From Herpetosiphonaceae bacterium (GTDB lineage Bacteria; Chloroflexota; Chloroflexia; Chloroflexales; Kallotenuaceae), in the NCBI GenBank assembly GCA_013821605.1, contig JACDGP010000054.1:1-34210 (forward strand): a stretch of 34,210 bases of DNA, in the 5' to 3' direction. Under the pieces are notes generated by a model. It did no database searches. It saw only the letters and a list, made by a program, of their open reading frames with translations, and had not been told where the DNA came from. Position 1 is the first letter of the stretch. Every line of letters begins with the position of its first letter. The position numbers and the translations under genes are program-made. Positions 16,096-24,377 of the stretch are shown here, in pieces.

Positions 16096-17963
16096 ACGGG
16101 CCCGACCTTTTTATTCCGTGGACGCCGGACGATATCGAACAGCTTGTTCCGGACCGGTTTGAACAACAGGTTCGAAGCTATGGTCAGCGCTTGGCAGTCA
16201 AGAGCTGGGACGCGGAGCTTAGCTATGATGCGTTGAATCGCGCTGCCAATCGCTTGGCTCACGCGCTGCTTGAACGAGGCAGCGACGAAACGCCCATAGC
16301 GCTCTTGTTTGAGCAGGGTGCCGCGATGATCATCGCCCTGCTCGGTGCTATGAAAGCCATTCGGATCTACGTTCCACTGGCGACGACCGACCCGCAGAGC
16401 CGGCTCAAAGATATCTTGGCGGACGCGGGAGCTCGTCTGATCATTACCAATAACAACAACCTACTCCTTGCGGAGGCGGTGGCGCAAGGTCAGCTCCTTG
16501 TGCTCAACCTTGATGACCTCCCAGCCACGCTGTCCGAAGAAAATCCGGTGCGCCCAGCCCGACCGGTGGACAATGCGATCATAAACATCATGTACACCTC
16601 GGGCTCGACGGGCGTGCCAAAAGGAGTCATGCTGACACATCGCCATATGCTCCACGATGTGGGGATGACAACGAGTTTTGGGCGTCTTACCGCACAGGAT
16701 CGGGTACTGCTGTTGGCTTCCTATACTGTTTCGGTCTCGACAACATCCATCGGTCATGCACTGCTGAATGGCGGTACAGTCCTGCCGTTTGACGTCAAGC
16801 GTGAGGGTCCGGCCGCATTGGCGGCGTGGATGAAGCAAGAAAAGGCCACCGTCTACCACTCGGTGCCGACTGTTTTCCGTCATCTGATCGGCTCCTTGGG
16901 CGAAGATGATACCTTTCCTGCGATGCGACTGCTCCAACTGGCGGGAGAGCCGATTCTTAAGCGCGACGTCGAGTTATTCCGGCGTCATTTCCCAGCACAC
17001 TGCTTGCTACGGGTGGGACTGGGCTCGACAGAGGCGGGGCTGCCGACCTTTCTCAAGATCACCCCCGAGATGGAACTGCCGGAAACAACCGTGCCCTTGG
17101 GCCGGGCGAGTCCGGGACGAGAGATCCTGATCCTGGATGAAAACGGTGCACCGGTGCCTGAAGGTGAGACCGGCGAAATTGCGGTCAAGTCGCGCTATCT
17201 CGCGCTCGGTTATTGGAACAAGCCGGAGCAAACGGAGGCAGTTTTTCGCCCGGCACCGGAGGGTGATGGCCGGCGGATTTATTTGACCGGTGACCTTGGT
17301 CGCTGGGACCCAGGTGGGAACCTTGAACACCTTGGCCGCAAAGATCTCCAGGTGAAGATCCGTGGCCATCGGGTCGAAATACCGGAGATCGAAACGCGGC
17401 TGCTGGGCATTGATGGTATCCGCGAGGCTGCCGTCGTGGCGAAAAGGGACCAGCGTGGCGACAATCGTTTGGTGGCTTATCTCGTCCCAACGGTACAGCC
17501 GGCACCCGCACCGGCGACGGTACGTCAGGCCCTCCATGCAGTACTGCCGGAGTACATGATCCCGGCCGCTTTCGTTTTTATGCAGCACCTACCGCAGGGA
17601 ACATTCGGGAAAATTAATCGTCTGGCGTTGCCAACACCCGATTGGGAAGCGGTCGCAGCCGAAAGTGTCTATGCACCACCGAGTACGCCAGTCGAGGAGC
17701 TGCTGGCACAGCTTTGGTCAGATGTTCTCGGTGTCCACCGTGTAAGTATTCATGCTCATTTCTTTGATCTCGGGGGTGACTCGTTACGAGCGGCACAAAT
17801 TATTGGACGAGTCGGGACCATCTACGGGCTCGACTTACCCATGACGATACTTTTTGAGGCACCGACCGTCGCAGAGCTAGCGCTAGTGATCGTGCAGCGG
17901 CTGGCCGAGAACAGCGAAGATGACGATATCGCTCGCCTGGTAACCGAACTCGAGGGAAGCTGA
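16092..17963 (+). CDS. Stand-alone NRPS A-PCP didomain (acid-activating and carrier protein)
   Basis: The 623-residue protein has an adenylation domain followed by a peptidyl carrier domain. Adenylation motifs are MYTSGSTGVPKGVM (A3, near residue 168), GLGSTEAG (A5), YLTGDLGRW (A7), KIRGHRVEIPEIE (A8) and GKINR with the catalytic Lys (A10). The carrier site is FFDLGGDSLRAAQ, with Ser564 for phosphopantetheine. It has no condensation or thioesterase domain. By hand alignment to GrsA the specificity residues read S-V-T-H-Q-A-G-L-P-K. The usual first-position Asp is Ser214, so it probably does not activate an ordinary alpha-amino acid. The start is GTG overlapping the binding-protein stop; a longer frame would lie within that gene. 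It likely loads the acyl group passed in trans to the NRPS at 19798. Confidence 0.85.
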   Translation: MNGPDLFIPWTPDDIEQLVPDRFEQQVRSYGQRLAVKSWDAELSYDALNRAANRLAHALLERGSDETPIALLFEQGAAMIIALLGAMKAIRIYVPLATTDPQSRLKDILADAGARLIITNNNNLLLAEAVAQGQLLVLNLDDLPATLSEENPVRPARPVDNAIINIMYTSGSTGVPKGVMLTHRHMLHDVGMTTSFGRLTAQDRVLLLASYTVSVSTTSIGHALLNGGTVLPFDVKREGPAALAAWMKQEKATVYHSVPTVFRHLIGSLGEDDTFPAMRLLQLAGEPILKRDVELFRRHFPAHCLLRVGLGSTEAGLPTFLKITPEMELPETTVPLGRASPGREILILDENGAPVPEGETGEIAVKSRYLALGYWNKPEQTEAVFRPAPEGDGRRIYLTGDLGRWDPGGNLEHLGRKDLQVKIRGHRVEIPEIETRLLGIDGIREAAVVAKRDQRGDNRLVAYLVPTVQPAPAPATVRQALHAVLPEYMIPAAFVFMQHLPQGTFGKINRLALPTPDWEAVAAESVYAPPSTPVEELLAQLWSDVLGVHRVSIHAHFFDLGGDSLRAAQIIGRVGTIYGLDLPMTILFEAPTVAELALVIVQRLAENSEDDDIARLVTELEGS

Positions 17964-18055
17964 AAAGGCGAGGTATGAGAGGCTGCTACCAGAAGTTCTA
18001 GTTGAGTTTTAGCCTTGCCGAGGGCTTACCTTTTGCATCTCACGGGGGTGAAGGT

Positions 18056-18190
18056 ATGATTGTTAAGATACGTACGCAAGTACCTCTGTTGGATATGCCA
18101 ACATTGAAGCAAATGGTGCTGGCAGAAAAGTTCTGTAATTCGAGCTTTGTGGATGACGCCAATACCCAGTTGGGAACTGCGAGCAAGTGA
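18056..18190 (+). pseudogene. Remnant of the 3' end of a substrate-binding protein gene
   Basis: This short frame would give 44 residues ending EKFCNSSFVDDANTQLGTASK. The end of the binding protein at 14980-16095 is EQFWNSAFVDYANKQLGAVGK. Over the last roughly 62 bases the DNA matches at about three quarters of positions by my hand count, including the terminal GCAAGTGA. An LKQM tetrapeptide upstream also matches, suggesting an internal deletion. The fragment cannot form a binding protein. The stop overlaps the ATPase start (GTGA), just as the intact gene overlaps the A-PCP start. It may still be translated (AAGG precedes the ATG), possibly helping coupling to the ATPase. Confidence 0.65.
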
Positions 18191-18981
18191 CAGCGTCGTC
18201 GCGGCCCACCCTCATCTGCCAGGGTATTAGTAAGCTATATCCGACCCGCAGTGGTGGTATTGCGGCCTTGACCAATGTTAGCTTTACGGTCCGGCCTGAA
18301 GAGTTTGTTTGTATCGTTGGCCCGAGCGGTTGCGGCAAATCGACCTTGCTCAAACTGCTGGCGGGCTTGATCGCACCGACAACCGGACAACTGATCTTCA
18401 GCGAGCCGGCGGTTCCCGACCAACCGCGCAACGCCCTAGTTTTCCAGGAGCATGGTTTGTTTCCGTGGCTGACGGTGCTAGATAACGTCGCCTTTGGCTT
18501 GGAGACGCGCGGTGTGCGACGGCAGGAGCGGCAGGAACGTGCACGGGCGTTTTTGGCACAGGTAGGGCTATCTGCCTTTGCCGATAACTATCCGCATGAG
18601 CTTTCGGTTGGGATGCGACAGCGGGTCGGCATTGCGCGCGCTTTTCTTTCCAACCCGCAACTCCTGCTGATGGACGAGCCATTCAGTGCACTTGATGCAC
18701 AAAGCAAGCTTGTGCTTCAGGAGGAACTCTTGCGAATCTGGAAGGATCATCGCACAATGGTGGTTTATGTGACGCACGATATCGAGGAAGCGGTGCTGCT
18801 GGGCGATCGTGTGCTGGTGATGAGTGGCCATCCCGGTCGCATTCAGGAAGAGATCCAAATTCCATTGGGGCGACCGCGCGATTTGCGTGACCGCGAACAA
18901 CAAGATGTCAGGAAGATAGCATGGCACATCTGGAAAGCAATCGAAGCGGAAGTGCGCGAAGATTTACGGGTCGCTTCCTGA
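18187..18981 (+). CDS. ABC transporter ATP-binding protein (TauB/SsuB-like)
   Basis: The 264-residue ATPase has Walker A GPSGCGKST, Q-loop VFQEHGLFPW, signature LSVGMRQRV (Val in place of the first Gly of LSGG, a variant I recall in this subfamily), Walker B LLLMDEP, D-loop SALDA and switch His in VTHDIEEA. This places it with the nitrate/sulfonate/taurine import ATPases. It powers import with the permease at 18921 and the lipoprotein at 14980. The start is GTG overlapping the stop of the binding-protein remnant, which implies that the ATPase was originally coupled to a binding-protein gene at this junction. Its 3' end overlaps the permease gene by 61 bp. Confidence 0.88.
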   Translation: MTASSRPTLICQGISKLYPTRSGGIAALTNVSFTVRPEEFVCIVGPSGCGKSTLLKLLAGLIAPTTGQLIFSEPAVPDQPRNALVFQEHGLFPWLTVLDNVAFGLETRGVRRQERQERARAFLAQVGLSAFADNYPHELSVGMRQRVGIARAFLSNPQLLLMDEPFSALDAQSKLVLQEELLRIWKDHRTMVVYVTHDIEEAVLLGDRVLVMSGHPGRIQEEIQIPLGRPRDLRDREQQDVRKIAWHIWKAIEAEVREDLRVAS

Positions 18982-19757
18982 CGGAGGACTCCCCGTTGCA
19001 CTTGCCCGGCTCGGACGCCTGGCTGGTGGGCATCATTGTTGTCGTGCTATTGGGGGCTTGGGAGGGGGCAGCCCGTGCCGGCCTTATCTCGGCTTTGTTT
19101 TTTCCTCCGCCGTCGGTGATTGCTGCGAGTGCAACAGCATTGGTTCGCGATGGCACCCTGCCGATGAATATGGCTGTCACCCTTGAGCGCCTGCTCTTCG
19201 GCATGCTGTTGGGTGGAATTCCCGGCTTGTTGCTTGGCCAACTTTTAGGCCGGTCACCCCGGCTGCGAGCGGTGATCAATCCGTTCTTCGCCGCAGCCCA
19301 TCCGATTCCCAAAATAGCGATCTTGCCGCTGATCATGATCATCTTTGGCATTGGTGAGGCGCCGAAGGTGATTGTCGCTGCCACGGGGGCCTTTTTCCCC
19401 ATGCTGATTAACACCATGACCGGCGTGCAGCAAATTAATCCGATTCATTTCGAGGTCGCGCAAAACTATGGTGCGAGCAGGTGGAAGGTCTTTACGCGGG
19501 TTATCTTGCCCGGTAGTCTGCCGTTCATGCTGGCGGGTTTGTTGCTGGCGCTTAACGTCACGCTGTTGCTTACGATTGCGGTGGAAATGGTTAGCTCGCA
19601 GACCGGTCTAGGTGCCATGATCTGGCTCGCCTGGGAAACCATGCATGTTGAGGATCTGTATTCCGCGCTGGCCGTCATTACGTTGTTTGGTATTGGCTTC
19701 AATTTCGCCCTCCAGCACTTAAGGAAACGCTTGGTGCCGTGGGAGGTGGCTACGTAG
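18921..19757 (+). CDS. ABC transporter permease (TauC/SsuC-like)
   Basis: A 278-residue BPD-type inner-membrane permease with about six hydrophobic segments. The cytoplasmic EAA loop appears as EVAQNYGASRWKVFTRVILPGSLPFMLAG, and ALFFPPPSVI near the start is typical of SsuC/TauC members. The ATG at 18921 has AGGAAG six bases upstream, so the 61-bp overlap with the ATPase gene seems genuine. It is followed after 40 bp by the NRPS gene, which places synthesis and transport genes in one transcript. It belongs to importers; no exporter-type domain is seen. Confidence 0.87.
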   Translation: MAHLESNRSGSARRFTGRFLTEDSPLHLPGSDAWLVGIIVVVLLGAWEGAARAGLISALFFPPPSVIAASATALVRDGTLPMNMAVTLERLLFGMLLGGIPGLLLGQLLGRSPRLRAVINPFFAAAHPIPKIAILPLIMIIFGIGEAPKVIVAATGAFFPMLINTMTGVQQINPIHFEVAQNYGASRWKVFTRVILPGSLPFMLAGLLLALNVTLLLTIAVEMVSSQTGLGAMIWLAWETMHVEDLYSALAVITLFGIGFNFALQHLRKRLVPWEVAT

Positions 19758-19797
19758 GCCTGATGAAGTACATGAGGGCCTTGCAAGCGGTAGAGGT

Positions 19798-22700
19798 ATG
19801 AGCGAGCTTAGCCAACGGATCGCCAATCTGTCGCCGGAAAAACGGGCAGTGCTTGAGCAGGCGCTTGTCAAGCGGGCCAGCGTGTCCGCAAAGAGCACCG
19901 GCATCGGTCATCGCGCCTCATTGGGACCTGCACCGTTGTCCTTCGGCCAGCAGCGCCTGTGGTTTCTTGATCAGTTAGACCCTGATAGCCATCTGTATAC
20001 GATCGCGTCGTGCTGGCAGATGAATGGTCAGCTCGACGTGGACGCCTTGAGGCGAGCATTCAACATGATCGTTGCGCGCCATGAAGTGCTCCGTACCACG
20101 TTTCAGTCCGTTGAGGGCATCCCAGTGCAGGTCGTTGCACCTAGCAGGACGGTTGAACTGCCGATTGTAGATTTAAGCATGCTGGCAGCGGATGAGTGCG
20201 AGGCCGAGGTCAAGCGCATCCTTAACGAGGCAAGCCGACACCACTTCCACTTAACATACGAACCCTCGCTGGACGTCCAGGTGCTACGGCTTGAAGCGGA
20301 GCAGCATATTCTCGTATCCACATGGCACCATATTGCGTCCGATGCCTGGTCCGCAGCCACCTACGAGCGCGAACTATTCGCACTATACGCTGCGTACGTT
20401 GCGGGCAAGCCGTCGCCATTACCGGAGCTACCGATTCAGTATGCCGATTTCGCGGTGTGGCAGCGGGAGCGGCTGCAAGGTCCGTTGCTCGAAGCACAGC
20501 TTGCTTATTGGCGTGAGCAACTAGCCGATAGTCCATTGGCTCTCGCTCTACCGACCGACCGACCACGGCCACGTCTGCAAAGCTATGAAGGAGCAGAGCA
20601 GGTCGTCCATCTGCCACAGGATTTGAGCGAAGCACTCAACCACTTCAGCCGCCGCGAAGGGGTGACCCTGTTTATGGTGCTGCTGGCAGCGCTTAAGGTG
20701 CTCCTGTTGCGCTCTAGTGGGCAAACTGATCTGGTCGTCGGTACGCCGATTGCCGGGCGGCAAGTGGCAGAAACAGAAGGGCTGATCGGTCTGTTTCTCA
20801 ATACCCTTGTACTGCGCACGCATCTCGATGGTAATCCAACGTTCCGAGAGTTGCTGGCACGGGTCCGTACGACGGCGCTCGGTGCGTATGCCCATCAAGA
20901 TGTGCCTTTCGAAGGGCTGGTCGAAGAGTTGCGTGTCGAACGGGACGTTAGCCGAACGCCACTGTTTCAAGTCATGTTTAACCTGCGTAGCCCACCGCGT
21001 CCACCACTCGAGCTTGCCGGCCTGGCACTCAAGCGAATTGAGCTTGAGAGCAAGGTTGCCCAGTATGATCTTAATCTGGCGGTGATAGAGCAAACCGACG
21101 GGCTGCGGCTGCAACTCGAATATAGCGTTGATCTCTTTGACCGGGTCACGGTTGTGCGTATGCTGGAGCACTTTCAGAGCTTACTGCGAGCTATCGTTGC
21201 CGACCCGCAGCAGCGGATCGAGGCGCTCCCACTATTAAGTGAGCCGGAGTGCCGCCAACTTCTGGTCGAGTGGAATGACACTGCCTGTACCTATGCGCAA
21301 CAAACCACGATCCAGCGTGCATTCGAGGAACAGGTGGCGCGCACGCCTGACGCTGTTGCTGTCGTCTATGAGAACAGCCACTTGTGCTATGGTGAGCTCA
21401 ACCAGCGGGCCAACCAGCTAGCGCATTATTTGCAGCGTATGGGAGTGGGTCCTGATGTGCCGGTGGGTGTTTGTGTCGAACGTTCCCCAGAGATGGTCGT
21501 GGGTTTGCTGGCCATCTTAAAGGCCGGGGGAGCTTATCTGCCTCTCGATCCGACCTACCCTCCTGAACGGCTGGCTTTTATGCTGGCGGATGCGCAGCCT
21601 ACGGTACTGCTTGCTCAGCAGTCGCTGGTGAAGCAGTTGCCGCCTCACGAAGCTACGGTGGTGTGCCTGGATGGTGACTGGTCAGCCCTAGCTCAAGAAC
21701 GTGATGCTAACCTCAATAGTGGCGGTGATGGTGAGCAGTTAGCGTACATAATCTATACCTCCGGCTCGACCGGCCAACCCAAGGGCGTGTTAGGGACGCA
21801 CCGGGGGGCACTTAATCGCTTTAACTGGATGTGGCAGCGTTACCCGTTCGCGGCAGATGACGTGTACTGCCAGAAGACGGCTTTCAGTTTTGTGGACTCG
21901 ATTTGGGAGATTTTCGGCCCCTTGCTGCAAGGGACTCGGATCATCATTATTCCGGATCGGGTAGTCAAGGATCCACAAGAGCTGCTCCGTGTGCTGGCAG
22001 ATCACAACGTCACACGTATCGTGCTGGTGCCGTCGCTCTTACGCATGTTGCTGGAGACAAAGGTTGATCTGGGGCAGCAACTGCCCCGGTTGAAATACTG
22101 GTTCAGTAGTGGGGAAGCGTTGCCCTGGGATCTCGCCCAACGCTTGCTGGCAAGCATGCCACATGGTGTCCTGCTTAATCTGTATGGTTCATCTGAGGTA
22201 GCGGCCGACGTGACGTACTACGAGGTGAGCCGTGAGCAACGCGGCGGCAGGGTGCCAGTTGGCCGACCAATTGCCAACACCCAGATCTATCTGCTGGACC
22301 GGCAGATGCAGCCGGTGCCAATTGGAGTGACCGGCGAGGTGCATGTCGGCGGAGCCGGAGTAGCACGTGGCTATCTAAAGCGCGCGGAGTTAAGCGCTGC
22401 CAAGTTCGTACCTGATCCATTCAGCGACGAGCCAGGTGCAAGGCTGTATAAAACGGGGGATCTTGCGCGCTACTTGCCGGACGGAATGATCGAGTACGTG
22501 GGTCGCAATGATGATCAGATCAAGATCCGCGGTTTCCGTGTGGAGTTGGGCGAGATCGAGGCGTCCCTCGCTCAGCATCCCGGTGTGCGCCAGGCAGTCG
22601 TCGTGGCAGGCGAGTTTAGGATGAGCGACGTACGTCTCGTAGCATACGTGATAGCGCGTGAAATTCCCGGTCCCAGCGTACATGAACTGCGCGCGTTTCT

Positions 22701-23880
22701 CCATTCCCACTTGCCGGCGTATATGGTTCCCGCCGACTTTATGGTTGTTGATGCCTTGCCGTTGACGTCTAGTGGTAAAGTGGACCGGCGAGCCCTGCCA
22801 GCAGCCAGCACGGTACAACCCACAGTCGATGCAACCTCCGCTGCACCCCAGGATGCGTTGGAGCTTCAGTTGACACTGTTGTGGGAGCAGTTTCTCGGAC
22901 GACGGCCGATCGGGAGGGAGGATAACTTCTTCGAAATTGGTGGTCATTCGCTGCTGGCGGTGCGCCTCTTTGCTCAAATCGAGGAGCGTCTTGGTCGGCG
23001 CCTGCCATTAGCTATGCTGTTTGAGGCACCCACCATTGCCGGCCTCGCCCATTTGCTCAGGCAAGATGGTTGGTCGCCAACTAGGTCCTTACTGGTAGCG
23101 ATTCAGCCAGGCGGTACGAAGCCACCGTTGTTTTGCGTGACGCCGGCCGGCATGACTGCACTCTACTTTGTGGATCTTGCTCGTCATCTCGGACCAGACC
23201 AACCCCTTTATGGTTTCCAGGCGGTCGGTCTGGAACATGACGAGCCGCCACATACCTGTATTGAGCAGATGGCAGCACATTACATTGCCCAAATGCGCAG
23301 GCTGCAGCCCACAGGACCATATCTGCTTGGGGGTAACTGCCTCGGCGGTGACATCGCATTCGAGATGAGTAGGCAGCTGGAGCAAAGCGGCCAAGAGGTG
23401 GCACTGCTCGCCCTTATGGATGCTGAGCCGCCCTTGGCCGCCCATATTATTGAAGTGCTCAAACGCGTGCATTATATCTACCAGGTTGGCCTGCTGCCGG
23501 TTGTTGTCAAGCGGATGGTCAAAGCCATGGTGTCACGCGGTCGTTTGCGACCACGGCTACGACAGTTTGAGGATGTGGGAGCAAACGATAGCGCACGTTT
23601 GCAATCACGCCGCATCCGAAGCGTGTTTGATGCCACCATCATGGCTTTCCGGCACTACCGCGGACGGCCATACGGGGGACGCATCACGCTGTTGTACAGC
23701 AGTCAGGCATATCAGTTCTACGGCCTTTTTTGGACGCGGTGGTGGGAACAATGGGCAGGTGCAGGAGTCGAGTGCTATGTGATTCCGGCGAAACACCTCA
23801 CCATGCTGCGGGAACCTAGCGCTCAACGTGTCGCAGCACAGCTTACAGCCTGTCTTGATGCGGTGACGGTGCGTAGCTAA
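19798..23880 (+). CDS. Terminal NRPS module C-A-PCP-TE, predicted beta-alanine specificity
   Basis: A 1360-residue synthetase. The condensation domain shows LSFGQQRLWFLDQL (about residue 46), RHEVLRTTF, HHIASDAW (His177, His178, Asp182; Ala replaces the usual Gly) and IGLFLNTLVLRT. The adenylation domain shows YTSGSTGQPKG (about 655), YKTGDLARY and SGKVDRRAL. Specificity residues by hand alignment to GrsA are Val699, Asp700, Trp703, Val742, Phe769, Ser771, Leu795, Ala803, Asp804 and Lys994, that is VDWVFSLADK, close to the beta-alanine code. The carrier site is IGGHSLLAV (Ser1051). The C-terminal type I thioesterase has GGNCLGG, with Cys1181 in place of Ser, and probable partners Asp1208 and His1333. 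With one module and an N-terminal C domain it needs a donor in trans, most simply the A-PCP protein at 16092. The first 40 residues may be a docking segment. Confidence 0.88.
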   Translation: MSELSQRIANLSPEKRAVLEQALVKRASVSAKSTGIGHRASLGPAPLSFGQQRLWFLDQLDPDSHLYTIASCWQMNGQLDVDALRRAFNMIVARHEVLRTTFQSVEGIPVQVVAPSRTVELPIVDLSMLAADECEAEVKRILNEASRHHFHLTYEPSLDVQVLRLEAEQHILVSTWHHIASDAWSAATYERELFALYAAYVAGKPSPLPELPIQYADFAVWQRERLQGPLLEAQLAYWREQLADSPLALALPTDRPRPRLQSYEGAEQVVHLPQDLSEALNHFSRREGVTLFMVLLAALKVLLLRSSGQTDLVVGTPIAGRQVAETEGLIGLFLNTLVLRTHLDGNPTFRELLARVRTTALGAYAHQDVPFEGLVEELRVERDVSRTPLFQVMFNLRSPPRPPLELAGLALKRIELESKVAQYDLNLAVIEQTDGLRLQLEYSVDLFDRVTVVRMLEHFQSLLRAIVADPQQRIEALPLLSEPECRQLLVEWNDTACTYAQQTTIQRAFEEQVARTPDAVAVVYENSHLCYGELNQRANQLAHYLQRMGVGPDVPVGVCVERSPEMVVGLLAILKAGGAYLPLDPTYPPERLAFMLADAQPTVLLAQQSLVKQLPPHEATVVCLDGDWSALAQERDANLNSGGDGEQLAYIIYTSGSTGQPKGVLGTHRGALNRFNWMWQRYPFAADDVYCQKTAFSFVDSIWEIFGPLLQGTRIIIIPDRVVKDPQELLRVLADHNVTRIVLVPSLLRMLLETKVDLGQQLPRLKYWFSSGEALPWDLAQRLLASMPHGVLLNLYGSSEVAADVTYYEVSREQRGGRVPVGRPIANTQIYLLDRQMQPVPIGVTGEVHVGGAGVARGYLKRAELSAAKFVPDPFSDEPGARLYKTGDLARYLPDGMIEYVGRNDDQIKIRGFRVELGEIEASLAQHPGVRQAVVVAGEFRMSDVRLVAYVIAREIPGPSVHELRAFLHSHLPAYMVPADFMVVDALPLTSSGKVDRRALPAASTVQPTVDATSAAPQDALELQLTLLWEQFLGRRPIGREDNFFEIGGHSLLAVRLFAQIEERLGRRLPLAMLFEAPTIAGLAHLLRQDGWSPTRSLLVAIQPGGTKPPLFCVTPAGMTALYFVDLARHLGPDQPLYGFQAVGLEHDEPPHTCIEQMAAHYIAQMRRLQPTGPYLLGGNCLGGDIAFEMSRQLEQSGQEVALLALMDAEPPLAAHIIEVLKRVHYIYQVGLLPVVVKRMVKAMVSRGRLRPRLRQFEDVGANDSARLQSRRIRSVFDATIMAFRHYRGRPYGGRITLLYSSQAYQFYGLFWTRWWEQWAGAGVECYVIPAKHLTMLREPSAQRVAAQLTACLDAVTVRS

Positions 23881-23902
23881 AGACTGTAAGGGGTCTGTGG
23901 GG

Positions 23903-24373
23903 CTATGAGGTACGGCGGGGTCGCTCGTGGTCGGCGGAGTCGAGGGTGATGGTGACAGGGCCGTCGTTGACGAGGTGCACGAGCATATGGGCTCCAAAGC
24001 GGCCGGTCGCGACCGTCAGGTGATGCTGGGTGTGCAGGTGGGCGCACACCTGCTCGATCAGGGGCTCGGCAACGTTGGGATGGGCCGCATGCACAAAGGA
24101 AGGGCGGCGGCCTTTGCGGGTGTCGGCCAGCAGGGTGAACTGGGAAACGACCAGGGCCGACCCACCGGTGTCGATGACCGAGAGATTGAACTTGCCGTCG
24201 GCGTCATTGAAGATGCGCAATTGGGCGATTTTATCTGCCAGTGCAAGCCCAATCGCTAGGTCATCACCTTCAGCGACCCCGAGCAAAACAAGTAGACCCG
24301 GCCCAATCGCGCCGACCACGGCATCGTCGACCACGACTCGCGCTTCGCTCACCCGTTGCACTACGGCCCGCAT
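23903..24373 (-). CDS. dtd: D-aminoacyl-tRNA deacylase
   Basis: The 156-residue DTD protein removes D-amino acids (and glycine from tRNA-Ala) from mischarged tRNAs. It has the [13 protein letters not shown] start, the [17 protein letters not shown] motif and the C-terminal NDGPVTITL motif, which form the cross-subunit active site with the Gly-cisPro element. Length is a little over the usual 145-150 because of a charged tail. It lies 4 bp after the PIN-TRAM gene and ends the radA operon. Its 3' end faces the NRPS gene, 22 bp away, with no clear terminator between. Confidence 0.93.
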   Translation of the reverse strand: MRAVVQRVSEARVVVDDAVVGAIGPGLLVLLGVAEGDDLAIGLALADKIAQLRIFNDADGKFNLSVIDTGGSALVVSQFTLLADTRKGRRPSFVHAAHPNVAEPLIEQVCAHLHTQHHLTVATGRFGAHMLVHLVNDGPVTITLDSADHERPRRTS

Positions 24374-24377
24374 GGCA

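Noticed and set aside
20548-21171. A 207-residue minus-strand open frame inside the NRPS gene
   Set aside because: It is the complement of conserved condensation-domain codons, and its composition fits a shadow.
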